This document shows, piece by piece, positions 1 to 6,500 of a DNA stretch of 36,641 bases. The stretch's first letter is position 1. The number at the start of each line of letters is the position of its first letter. The position numbers and the translations under genes were made by a program. The DNA lies in contig JAUNLJ010000017.1 in assembly GCA_030532305.1 (NCBI GenBank), positions 1 to 36,641 of the forward strand, in the 5' to 3' direction. This DNA comes from Tissierellia bacterium. Its GTDB lineage: Bacteria; Bacillota; Clostridia; Tissierellales; Peptoniphilaceae. Under the pieces are notes generated by a model. That model saw only the letters and a program-made list of their open reading frames with translations, searched no databases and was not told where the DNA came from.

Positions 1-83
1 ATTGTTTCAATCTTATATTTGCTTAAATAAGTTTTAACAGCAAAGGCAATTGTAGGGTCATCTTCAATCATTAGTATTTTCAA
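1..83 (-). CDS. Response regulator receiver domain, N-terminal fragment
   Basis: The minus strand encodes a start of the form MKILMIEDDPTIAFAVKTYL, the beginning of a CheY-like receiver domain with the acidic pair (EDD) that binds Mg2+ near the phosphoacceptor site. Only 27 codons are present; the gene runs off the left edge, so the output domain is not visible. The start is a TTG at 83-81, chosen because GGAG lies 7 bases upstream and because this puts the conserved hydrophobic strand and the EDD at the usual distance from the start; the later in-frame ATG would remove that strand. An OmpR-type regulator paired with a sensor kinase beyond the edge is likely, but that is inference. A possible promoter lies at 288-293. 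Confidence 0.75.
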   Translation of the reverse strand, partial: MKILMIEDDPTIAFAVKTYLSKYKIET

Positions 84-535
84 TTTTATACTCCAAAACT
101 TCTGCTATATCCTATTTAAAATACTTACACTCTCTGCCCATTTTTGCAAGGGTGTGAGGCCTTGTTGGTATGGGTGTTTTTAGGTCTCGTTTATTCATCT
201 TTTCATTGATGAATTTTTCCATAAGTTATCATAGGAAAATCCCATAAAGCCCCTTGTGGGTCTTCTACCTTGTACAGTTTTTATAATATTATACCGTATT
301 TTACGGCTTAATCCTTAGAAACTCTTAAAAGGGATAATTCCCGTCTTTTTTCCCTAGGCCTACTAGTGGAAAAAGGATCTGACCAAAAATTTGAAAAGAT
401 GGCTGGGTCTTAGGATGGGGAAGAAGCTATAATTTAAAAATCGGCACAAGGGTTAATCCCTTCATGCCGATTAACTATTAAGGAATAAAATCCCTTATTA
501 AGAGCCCTAGGAGGGCCCTGGTTTCTTTCAGGCCC
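84..535. other. Intergenic region, no gene seen
   Basis: No convincing reading frame is present. The stretch is AT-rich at 84-330. It holds a minus-strand TATAAT (293-288) directly beside a small inverted repeat, CCGTA-TTT-TACGG (294-306), which could be a promoter and operator for the response regulator to the left. It also holds the terminator of the stalk-domain gene at 431-471. Confidence 0.6.
431..471 (-). terminator. Rho-independent terminator after the stalk-domain gene
   Basis: Two stacked stems, ATCGGCA/TGCCGAT and AAGGG/CCCTT around a TTAAT loop (440-471), are followed on the minus strand by TTTTTAAATT. It lies downstream of the secreted protein gene that ends at 536. Confidence 0.8.
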
Positions 536-1402
536 TTAGCTGGTCCTTACAAGAATTTCCCGGGCTAGGGGGTCATAGGCCACCCTAAAGTTTAGGACCT
601 GGCCCAGGTCCCTTAGGCGGAAGTAGTTGTTGCCCTGGATATTATAGACCCTTAGGCCCAGGGGGGACCGAAGGCCCACAGGGGCCTCCTTTAGGTCAAT
701 CCGTTGCCGGCTGGCCTGGTAGGTCTGGGGGCCAGGTGCTAGGGGGGCCAGGTCTCCGCCCATGGGATCATAGGTCTGGCCCCGGGTGATAAGAACCCGG
801 TCCGCCTCTTTTTCATAGACTAGGCCAAACTTGGCGGGGCTCCCCCTCAAAAGGACGGCCAGGTCCCTAAGCCTAAAGTAGTTTTCCCCATTGATATTAT
901 AGGCCCCCACTGGCCGGGGCCGGCCATCAATAAGGAGGACCTGGTTGGAGACCAGGGCCCTGCCTCCTGTAGAGTACTTGGGGTCTATCTGGACTGGGTC
1001 TGGCCCTGGAAGGCTCTGGCCCTCCTTAAGGATTTGAATCCTTAGGGTCCTCTGGTAGCGGTAGGCCAGCTGGCTTACCTGGACCCTTAAAAGGACCTGG
1101 CCCCCCGGGGTCTTAGAAGGGACCTGGATTTGGGCTTGGGAACCAGAGGGGTTGACCTGGAGGGTGACCCCGGTCTTTTCAGGGTCCTCTAGGGTCCACT
1201 GGACTCCAGATAGGGCCTTTTTGGCCTGGCCCTGGTCATCAATCTCAAAAAGCCCATAGTGGCCCTCCTCTTCCCGGCCTGCCTCAATGACCAGGGGGCC
1301 TTCCAGGGCCAGCTCTGCCTGGGCCTGGACCTGGTTTGGGGGGAAGGCGGCCAGAAGGCCAAGGCCTAAGACCCCTAGAAAAAGCTTTTTCCATCCTTTC
1401 AT
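536..1402 (-). CDS. Secreted protein with two stalk (copper amine oxidase N-terminal-like) domains
   Basis: A 288-residue exported protein. Residues 1-27 form a Sec signal peptide (basic MKGWKK, then a Leu/Gly-rich core, ending in VQA). Residues of about 30-125 look beta-rich and Ig-like. The C-terminal half carries two copies of a stalk motif, YNINGENYFRLRDL and YNIQGNNYFRLRDL, each followed by a short strand such as FRVAYD. These match the small modules annotated in Firmicutes as copper amine oxidase N-terminal or stalk domains, which occur in cell-envelope proteins; a copper or catalytic role should not be assumed. I chose the ATG at 1402 because GGAG lies 8 bases before it; the in-frame GTG nine bases upstream overlaps that site. 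It follows the LUD gene by 48 bases. No anchor motif is visible, so it may be released or bound non-covalently. Confidence 0.82.
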   Translation of the reverse strand: MKGWKKLFLGVLGLGLLAAFPPNQVQAQAELALEGPLVIEAGREEEGHYGLFEIDDQGQAKKALSGVQWTLEDPEKTGVTLQVNPSGSQAQIQVPSKTPGGQVLLRVQVSQLAYRYQRTLRIQILKEGQSLPGPDPVQIDPKYSTGGRALVSNQVLLIDGRPRPVGAYNINGENYFRLRDLAVLLRGSPAKFGLVYEKEADRVLITRGQTYDPMGGDLAPLAPGPQTYQASRQRIDLKEAPVGLRSPLGLRVYNIQGNNYFRLRDLGQVLNFRVAYDPLAREILVRTS

Positions 1403-1425
1403 GCTAATCACTCCTTTTTTTAAGC

Positions 1426-1446
1426 GTCTAGGGTCTTGCCCTAGAC
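1426..1446. terminator. Perfect hairpin between the LUD gene and the stalk-domain gene
   Basis: GTCTAGGG and CCCTAGAC pair across a 5-base loop. The run CTTTTTAA follows on the plus strand, so it resembles a plus-strand terminator although no plus-strand gene is near. On the minus strand it is an intercistronic hairpin without a U tract, and might stabilise or partly uncouple the two-gene message. Confidence 0.5.
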
Positions 1447-1450
1447 CTTT

Positions 1451-2056
1451 TTAATAGCCTAAGTCTTCGTGGATTAAAATAAGATGGTAGCCTCCTGTGG
1501 AAGGGGGCCTTTTTAAAATAGAATAGACCCGGCAGATCCTCTCCGGGCTCTGGCAGTCATAACACCGGTCCCCCTTGAGGGCACAGGGGGTCTTGACCCC
1601 CAGCCGGTGGGCATTTTTAGGGGCGGCCAGGTTTTGGGCCCGGTCCTTGGCCTCCTCCAGGTCCTGGGCCAGCTTGTTCTGGCCTACAATAAGATAGACC
1701 GCCTCCCTGGAGGTGGATAGGCCGGCTACCCGGTTACCTGCCCCGTCTATATTGACAATCTCCCCACTTTCTGCCAGGCCGTTGACAGAGGCTATATAGA
1801 CCTGGGCCCCTAGGGCCTGGTAGCGAAGGGCCAGGGGGTCCTCCCCCTCCTGGGGATACCAGTGCCAGTAGACCTGGTTGTGGGCTTTTAGGGCGCCGTA
1901 GAGGCCCAGCTGGTCCACTGTGAGGGACCCCCCTATGCCCACGGTCTTGCCCCTAATTTTTTGGACCAGGTAGTCCACGGCCTCCTGGCCCCTTTCAAAC
2001 TCAGCCACCTGGTAGCCCAGGGCCTCCAGGTTTTTTCTTACCCCTGTAAAATCCAT
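1451..2056 (-). CDS. LUD-domain protein (lactate utilization-like)
   Basis: A 201-residue protein of the LUD superfamily. It has the typical helix-strand start (ALGYQVAEFERGQEAVDYLV), the segment VGIGGSLTVDQLGLYGAL (residues of about 40-57) matching the Rossmann-like core with its GGS turn, and the NGLAESGEIVNIDGAGNRVA block characteristic of clostridial LUD proteins. Near the C terminus is a cysteine set, C-x6-C-x2-C-x7-C (TPCALKGDRCYDCQSPERIC), seen in this subfamily and suggestive of metal or Fe-S binding. The ATG at 2056 was chosen because AAGGAGG lies 5 bases upstream; longer readings upstream have no ribosome site. The family includes LutC/LutB-related lactate oxidation proteins, but stand-alone clostridial members have no settled reaction. 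No other lactate gene is nearby. It has its own promoter at 2126-2154. Confidence 0.85.
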   Translation of the reverse strand: MDFTGVRKNLEALGYQVAEFERGQEAVDYLVQKIRGKTVGIGGSLTVDQLGLYGALKAHNQVYWHWYPQEGEDPLALRYQALGAQVYIASVNGLAESGEIVNIDGAGNRVAGLSTSREAVYLIVGQNKLAQDLEEAKDRAQNLAAPKNAHRLGVKTPCALKGDRCYDCQSPERICRVYSILKRPPSTGGYHLILIHEDLGY

Positions 2057-2125
2057 GGCATCCTCCTTAAGATCTCTTGGCCCCTTTGGCCTTCTAGGCC
2101 AGGGTCTTAAAAGTCTTCTCCTTTG

Positions 2126-2154
2126 ATCATAAGGCCCAGGGGGAGAAAAGTAAA
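2126..2154 (-). promoter_or_regulatory. Promoter of the LUD gene
   Basis: On the minus strand TTTACT and TATGAT are separated by exactly 17 bases, giving a start near 2119 and a leader of about 63 bases. It lies just after the terminator of the preceding M20 gene. Confidence 0.55.
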
Positions 2155-2170
2155 GGCCCCGGCCCCCTAG

Positions 2171-2199
2171 AAAAAAATGAGTGCCCCAAAAGGCACCCA
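2171..2199 (-). terminator. Terminator after the M20 amidohydrolase gene
   Basis: The minus strand has a GGTGCC/GGCACT hairpin (one G-T pair) with a TTTTGG loop, followed by ATTTTTTT. It separates the YfcC-M20 operon from the LUD gene. Confidence 0.8.
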
Positions 2200-2223
2200 T
2201 CTTTTAAGTGTTTTTCCCTATTT

Positions 2224-3435
2224 TTAAGAGGCGTAGGGAGGAATAACCTTCCCCTTGGCCTTCTGGTCTTCATATTCGGCCTTGGCTGCCTTAAGAAGGT
2301 CTTCTTCTGTAAGGACCCGGTAGCCTACCAGGGCTAAGACAGAGATAATCTCGCCTAGCTTGTCATAGGCATAGGCCCCTTGGGTGGCCTGGGCAAATTC
2401 CCGGCTGTGGGCAGGGATATAGTCCCTAGCTATGGGGAAGTAGCCGTGGATGGTGGGCAGGCAGTGGCTGACATTGCCTGTATCCAGGCTGCCGCCACCT
2501 CCCTCTTCTTCTTCTACAAACTCGTCTGTATAAAGCCGAATGGCTTCATAATAGGCCTGGTTTAGGACCTGGTTGGTGACCAGGTCATCATAGGGCTTTT
2601 CATACTCGGATTCTTCCATCCGGCAACCAGTGGCCAGGGCTCCAGCCTTGGCACAGTTCCTAACCTTTTCTACCAGTTCCAAAAGATACTTCTTGTCCTG
2701 GGCCCGGACATAAAATTGGGCACAGGCATATTCTGGCACAATATTGGCGGCCTCACCTCCATGGGTGATGACCCCATGGATCCTGGCTGTAGGCAGGATA
2801 TGCTCCCTAAGGGCGTTAATATTGTTAAAGGTTAAAATGGCTCCGTCCAGGGCGTTGATCCCTTCATGGGGCTCTGAGGCCGCATGGGAAGCCTTGCCAA
2901 AAAACTCAAACTGGATGGGCTGAAGGGCTAGGGAGCTAGAAGACAGACGGTAACGGGTGTCTGGATGGGCAATAAGGGCCACATCCATCTCCTTAAAGAC
3001 CCCGGCCTGGGCCATGTCCACCTTGACCCCGGAGGTTTCTTCCGCTGGGGTCCCTAAGACCACCACCTGGCCCCCGACTTCTTGGGCTAAAAACCTTAGA
3101 ACAATCCCGGCCCCTGTGGAGGAGGCCCCCAGCATATTGTGGCCACAACCGTGGCCAATGCCCGGCAGGGCATCGTACTCTGCCATTAAGGCCACCACAG
3201 GTCCTGGTTTTTTGGAATCGTAGACGGCCTTAAAGGCTGTATCGAAGCCCAGGAAGGGCCTCTCCACAGAAAAGCCATATTTTTCTAGAAGGGCCACATG
3301 CCTTGTGGCCGCAAAGTCTTCTTCAAAACCTAGCTCCGGATGGGCATAGATCTCATCGCTTAGGGTCCGGATGTCTTCCCGGATCCTTTCTTCTAGTTGG
3401 CCAATTTTTTCTTTAAGTGCTTTCATTGCATCCAT
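2224..3435 (-). CDS. M20 family amidohydrolase / peptidase (AbgB-like)
   Basis: A 403-residue cytoplasmic dinuclear-metal hydrolase of the M20D group, which cleaves amide bonds of N-acyl amino acids or small peptides. Visible landmarks are HPELGFEE (residues of about 32-39), the metal-ligand motif GHGCGHN, the general-base pair in GTPAEETSG, the ligand His in AHPDTRY, the dimerisation-lid stretch around HAASEPHEGINALD, and the late His in PTIHGYFPI. The Cys-His arrangement (GCGHN) and overall order fit amidohydrolases related to AbgB, which hydrolyses p-aminobenzoyl-glutamate, but the substrate cannot be told from sequence. Two starts are possible, ATG 3435 and ATG 3426; neither has a clean ribosome site. 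Only 12 bases separate it from the upstream YfcC carrier, so the pair is one operon: the carrier probably brings in the compound this enzyme cuts. Confidence 0.87.
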   Translation of the reverse strand: MDAMKALKEKIGQLEERIREDIRTLSDEIYAHPELGFEEDFAATRHVALLEKYGFSVERPFLGFDTAFKAVYDSKKPGPVVALMAEYDALPGIGHGCGHNMLGASSTGAGIVLRFLAQEVGGQVVVLGTPAEETSGVKVDMAQAGVFKEMDVALIAHPDTRYRLSSSSLALQPIQFEFFGKASHAASEPHEGINALDGAILTFNNINALREHILPTARIHGVITHGGEAANIVPEYACAQFYVRAQDKKYLLELVEKVRNCAKAGALATGCRMEESEYEKPYDDLVTNQVLNQAYYEAIRLYTDEFVEEEEGGGGSLDTGNVSHCLPTIHGYFPIARDYIPAHSREFAQATQGAYAYDKLGEIISVLALVGYRVLTEEDLLKAAKAEYEDQKAKGKVIPPYAS

Positions 3436-3447
3436 CTCTTTTCTATT

Positions 3448-4848
3448 TTACATGGGTCCATAGCCAATAAGGGTGGCTACAGCAGCAAAGACAGCCCCTA
3501 TAATAACCCAGATCCCCACAATGGGCCAGGCAAATTTAACCCAGTCCTCATAGTCAATCTTGGCTACAGATAGGGCGGCTAGAAGAGATCCACCTGTTGG
3601 AATAATGGAGTTGGAAATTCCGTCTCCTAGGTGGAAGGCTAAAACGGCAGTTTGACGGGTAATGCCCAAGATGTCTGCTAGGGGAACCATAATAGGCATG
3701 GTGGCGGCTGCCTGGCCAGACCCAGATGGAATAAAGAAGTTTAAGCAAAGTTGGAAAATAAACATCCCTACAGAGGCAATGGACTGGGGCAAGAAGGCAA
3801 TCCCTTGGCTTACGCCATTAACAATGGTGTAAAGGATTTGTCCGTCATTTAAAACCACTAGGATAGACCGGGCAATCCCCACCACAAGAGCACCTGAAGC
3901 AATTTCAGAGGCCCCTTGGATAAAGGTCTTGGCCATGTCACTGGGGTTAATTCGAGCAATCAAACCAGATAGGATGCCTAGGCCTAAGAAGAGGGCGGCA
4001 ATCTCAATAATATAAAAGCCCTTTTCAAAAACCCCATAGATAATAAAGGCTAAAGCCGCAATAAAGGCTAAAAGAACGATCTTGTGGGTGGTGGTTAGGA
4101 CAAGGTCTGTATCCACTTGGCCACCCAGGTCTTGTTCCCTAAGCTCGAGCTTACGGACAATGGAGCTTTCTGGATTTTTCCTAACCCGGTTGGCATAGCG
4201 GATAATATAGGCCATGGTAGCCACATTAAAGACCGCCCAAACCACAAGCCGAAGGCCTATCCCAGAGAAGGTAGGTAGCTCGGCAATACTTTGGGCCACC
4301 CCAACGGTAAAGGGGTTCATAAAACCGGAGTTAAAACCAACAGCTGCTCCTAAGAAGACAATGGAGGTCCCCACCATGGCATCAAAGCCCAAGGACCGGG
4401 CCAGGGCAATGCCTATGGGCACAAAGATAATGGTTTCTTCACTCATCCCAATGGTTCCGCCTAGGATAGAAAATAAAAAGACAAAGACGGGAATCATGAG
4501 ATGGGGGGCATTTTTTAGCCGCTTAGATAGGGCGGCAATCCCTGCTTCTAGGGCTCCTGTGGAGTTAATAATATGGAAACTGCCTCCTAGAATAAAGATA
4601 AAGAAGACAATTTCTGCTGATTCAACAAGTCCCCTAGGCACAGAGGTTAACATTTGTAGGGGGCTAACGGGGGTACTATCCACATAGTGGAAGGTGGAAG
4701 CGTCTACCACTTCCCGACCATTAATTTCCATCATGTCATAGTTACTAGCCGGAACTATATAACTGAGTATAGAAATAAGGATCATAAGACCAATTAAAAT
4801 AACATAGGTGTGGGGTACTCGAGGCTTACTGGCTTTCTTTTCCTGCAT
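3448..4848 (-). CDS. YfcC family transporter (DcuC/C4-dicarboxylate carrier superfamily)
   Basis: A 466-residue membrane protein with about 12 hydrophobic segments. It begins with a short basic tail, then PHTYVILIGLMILISILSYI with VPAS, the typical opening of YfcC-like carriers. The first periplasmic loop holds the P-x-S-P-L-Q-M region (residues of about 58-67), followed by FILGGSFHIINSTGALEAGI; a central GGTIGMSEETIIFVPIGIAL and a late FIPSGSGQAAATMPIMVPLA are the two re-entrant signature loops of the DcuC superfamily. Family members are annotated as C4-dicarboxylate or basic amino-acid carriers, mostly without experiment. It is first in an operon with the M20 hydrolase, suggesting uptake of a peptide-like or acylated amino acid. 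The ATG follows AGGG. A good promoter lies 100 bases upstream at 4947-4976. Confidence 0.86.
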   Translation of the reverse strand: MQEKKASKPRVPHTYVILIGLMILISILSYIVPASNYDMMEINGREVVDASTFHYVDSTPVSPLQMLTSVPRGLVESAEIVFFIFILGGSFHIINSTGALEAGIAALSKRLKNAPHLMIPVFVFLFSILGGTIGMSEETIIFVPIGIALARSLGFDAMVGTSIVFLGAAVGFNSGFMNPFTVGVAQSIAELPTFSGIGLRLVVWAVFNVATMAYIIRYANRVRKNPESSIVRKLELREQDLGGQVDTDLVLTTTHKIVLLAFIAALAFIIYGVFEKGFYIIEIAALFLGLGILSGLIARINPSDMAKTFIQGASEIASGALVVGIARSILVVLNDGQILYTIVNGVSQGIAFLPQSIASVGMFIFQLCLNFFIPSGSGQAAATMPIMVPLADILGITRQTAVLAFHLGDGISNSIIPTGGSLLAALSVAKIDYEDWVKFAWPIVGIWVIIGAVFAAVATLIGYGPM

Positions 4849-5112
4849 AAATATCCCTCGCTTTCTTATAAGCTGTTCTGGCGTACTAGACTTCCTATTT
4901 TAAAAATTAACTCTGCCAATGGCCACCCCCTTTTCTTAGTGAAACCATTATACCATGGCACTTTTATATTTTTGAAGGTTTTTTCTGGCTTTTTGGCCTG
5001 AAATCCTCCTTTTAGCCTATTTTTTAGGAAAACCCCCTGGCAAGACCCCCTTTTTTACAGGGGATCTTGATAAAAATTTTCAAATTCCCTTTACAAGAGG
5101 AGGTGGCCATGG
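4849..5112. other. Divergent promoter region between yfcC and the RNA gene
   Basis: No gene is seen. This stretch holds the minus-strand promoter of the YfcC carrier and the -35 of the plus-strand RNA promoter, plus a long yfcC leader of roughly 90 bases. The two -10 boxes are preceded by the same sequence CCATGG. Confidence 0.6.
4947..4976 (-). promoter_or_regulatory. Promoter of the YfcC-M20 operon
   Basis: TTCAAA and TATAAT on the minus strand, 18 bases apart, with a TGG extension just before the -10 (TGGTATAAT). Confidence 0.6.
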
Positions 5113-5118
5113 TATAGT
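5090..5118 (+). promoter_or_regulatory. Strong promoter of the 5.1-5.3 kb RNA
   Basis: TTTACA and TATAGT are separated by exactly 17 bases, with TGG before the -10. Transcription should begin near 5122-5125. No reading frame follows. Confidence 0.7.
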
Positions 5119-5121
5119 ATA

Positions 5122-5342
5122 GGAAAGCTATTGATATTTTCTTTCAATATCTAGCTTTTCCAACAGAGACGACTTTAAAGTCTATTTTCTAAATCTGCAG
5201 ACAGGGCTCTCGGTCATAAGATATGCCAGGCTAGGAGCCTTAGCCTATACGTCTTTCTTCTTTCTTTTCAGACCTCTTATAGAAAAGACGCTTTAGTTGT
5301 CAAAAAAACATCCCCGGGTAGACACCCAGGGATGTTTTTTTA
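5122..5342 (+). ncRNA. Unassigned structured non-coding RNA, about 200-220 nt, possibly 6S-like
   Basis: An RNA unit with its own promoter (5090-5118) and terminator (5302-5341) and no coding potential. By eye the 5' end folds into a hairpin (GGAAAGCTA with TAGCTTTTCC, and GATATT with AATATC, 5122-5161). The body is a long rod: GACGACT (5168-5174) pairs with AGTTGTC (5295-5301), then AAAG, TCT and TTTCT continue the pairing with AGAAA, AGA and CTTT near 5281-5294. The 3' strand then has an open pyrimidine stretch (5252-5269), and the tip contains GGCTA/TAGCC with a GGAGCCT loop that could pair with GGGCTC at 5204-5209. A rod with a large internal bubble recalls 6S RNA, but the extra 5' hairpin is not typical and I do not recognise a consensus. 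It is convergent with the GNAT genes and divergent from yfcC. Confidence 0.55.
5302..5341 (+). terminator. Bidirectional terminator shared by the RNA and the GNAT pair
   Basis: CATCCC/GGGATG and GGGT/ACCC stems (5309-5334) have AAAAAAA on one side and TTTTTTT on the other, so the hairpin can end both the plus-strand RNA and the minus-strand acetyltransferase operon. The GNAT stop codon lies inside the T run. Confidence 0.88.
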
Positions 5343-5855
5343 ATCTTTTATCTTTTCCCACTCTCTTTTTAGGATCCCATAGACAATTTGGTCCAGGTAG
5401 CCCCGGTCCTGGCGGTCATTTTCCCTAAGGACCCCCTCCCGGACCATGCCCAGTTTTTCATAGAGGGCAATGCCGGCCGGATTGTCGGGAAAGACATCTA
5501 GCCAAAAGCGGTTTTGGTCCAGCTGGTCAAAGCAAGAGGCCATAAGGGCCCTCATGGCCTCTTCCCCATAGCCCTCCCTCTTTTTATTAATGGCAATCCG
5601 CCTAAGGAGGTAGGCCCGGGCTTTTTTATTGAGCTGGACCAGGGCATAGCCCACTTTTTCCTGGTCTTCCCTTCTTTCAAAGACATAGAGAAGGTGGTCG
5701 GGGCTGGCCAGCTCCTCTCTATGCTCTTCCAGGTTCCCTACCCAAATATAGGGGGCATTTTCAGGGTCTTCTTCCAGGGCAATGACCCAGGGGAGGTCTG
5801 CCTCCTGGGCAGACCGGATCCTTAGCCGGGGGGTCAAAATATCTGGTGTTCTCAT
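5340..5855 (-). CDS. GNAT family N-acetyltransferase (second of a tandem pair)
   Basis: A 171-residue RimJ/RimL-type acetyltransferase that moves an acetyl group from acetyl-CoA to an amine. Strand 1 and helix 1 are RIRSAQEADLPWVIALEED; the acetyl-CoA loop is the segment around RREGYGEEAMRALM (a relaxed form of the Q/R-x-x-G-x-G/A pyrophosphate site), followed by RFWLDVFPDNPAGIALYEKL and GMVREG, the classic motif B region. It shares the RFWLDV, NP-GI-LYE-LGMVREG and DQ-IL-EWE segments with its upstream neighbour, so the two arose by duplication. Its ATG lies one base after the neighbour's TAG (TAGGATG), indicating translational coupling. The natural substrate is unknown; such proteins act on ribosomal proteins, amino acids or drugs. 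Confidence 0.87.
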   Translation of the reverse strand: MRTPDILTPRLRIRSAQEADLPWVIALEEDPENAPYIWVGNLEEHREELASPDHLLYVFERREDQEKVGYALVQLNKKARAYLLRRIAINKKREGYGEEAMRALMASCFDQLDQNRFWLDVFPDNPAGIALYEKLGMVREGVLRENDRQDRGYLDQIVYGILKREWEKIKD

Positions 5856-5856
5856 C

Positions 5857-6363
5857 CTAATCTGCCTTCCTTTCTTCCCATTCCTCTTCTAAAATGGAGT
5901 AAATAAGCTGGTCCCAGTAGCCTTCCTGGGCCTTGTAGGACCCCCGAAGCCGGCCCTCTCTCACCATGCCCAGGTCTTCATAGAGCCGGATGCCCACGGG
6001 ATTGTGGGGGTAGACGTCTAGCCAAAACCGGTGGGCCCCCTCCTGGTCAAAGGCCAGGCCCATTAAGAGGAGGATGGCCTCCCTCCCGTAGGCCTGGCCC
6101 CGGACAGAAGACACAATCCGCCTTAACTCAAAGGAGTCCATGGCCCGGTCCATATGGCAAAGGGAGTAGCCCACCCTCTGGCCCGTCTCCCGGTCCTCAT
6201 GGACCAAAAGATAGTAGTCTGGGTCCTCTATTTCCTCCAGGTGCTGGGCCCGGGTCCCCTGCCAGACAAAGCGATTGTTGGCTGGGTCCCTTTCTAAATC
6301 CATAATCCAGTCCAGGTCCTCGGGCCGGGCTGGCCTTAAATGCATCCGTTTACTTTTTAGCAT
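5857..6363 (-). CDS. GNAT family N-acetyltransferase (first of a tandem pair)
   Basis: A 168-residue paralogue of the gene just downstream. It opens with MHLRPARPEDLDWIMDLERD (after a short LKSKR lead), has the central VGYSLCHMD strand, the CoA-binding stretch VRGQAYGREAILLLM, and then RFWLDVYPHNPVGIRLYEDL with GMVREG. The start at 6363 has AGGAGGAAGAGACC directly before it, a strong ribosome site. A minus-strand extended -10 promoter lies about 40 bases upstream (6399-6427). The closest described relatives in layout are RimJ/RimL and SpeG-like enzymes; spermidine or ribosomal protein targets are possible but cannot be chosen from sequence. Confidence 0.87.
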   Translation of the reverse strand: MLKSKRMHLRPARPEDLDWIMDLERDPANNRFVWQGTRAQHLEEIEDPDYYLLVHEDRETGQRVGYSLCHMDRAMDSFELRRIVSSVRGQAYGREAILLLMGLAFDQEGAHRFWLDVYPHNPVGIRLYEDLGMVREGRLRGSYKAQEGYWDQLIYSILEEEWEERKAD

Positions 6364-6398
6364 GGTCTCTTCCTCCTATCCTAGGCCTCTTTTTCCCT

Positions 6399-6427
6399 AT
6401 TATACCACACTTGGCCCGGTCCCTAAA
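6399..6427 (-). promoter_or_regulatory. Promoter of the GNAT pair
   Basis: TGGTATAAT (extended -10, minus strand, 6407-6399) with TTTAGG 17 bases upstream of TATAAT. The start would be near 6392, giving a short leader of about 30 bases. Confidence 0.55.
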
Positions 6428-6446
6428 GGAGGCCTCTCTTCTTGGC

Positions 6447-6487
6447 CCATAAAAAACAGGCCCCAAAAGGACCTGTCTTTTTTTCTG
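6447..6487 (-). terminator. Terminator after the SLH dipeptidase
   Basis: ACAGG/CCTGT with partial inner pairing around an AAAA loop; A runs on the left (6451-6455) and T runs on the right make it usable on both strands. It follows the SLH-domain reading frame that ends at 6501. Confidence 0.7.
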
Positions 6488-6500
6488 GGTCTTTTTTTAA

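Noticed and set aside
4214-4687. 157-codon plus-strand open frame within the YfcC gene
   Set aside because: Antisense shadow of a well-supported membrane protein; its sequence resembles no family.
5122-5342. T-box, tmRNA, SRP RNA or RNase P RNA as identity of the RNA
   Set aside because: No T-box core sequence, no tRNA-like end, no SRP tetraloop helix motif, and it is too short for tmRNA or RNase P RNA.
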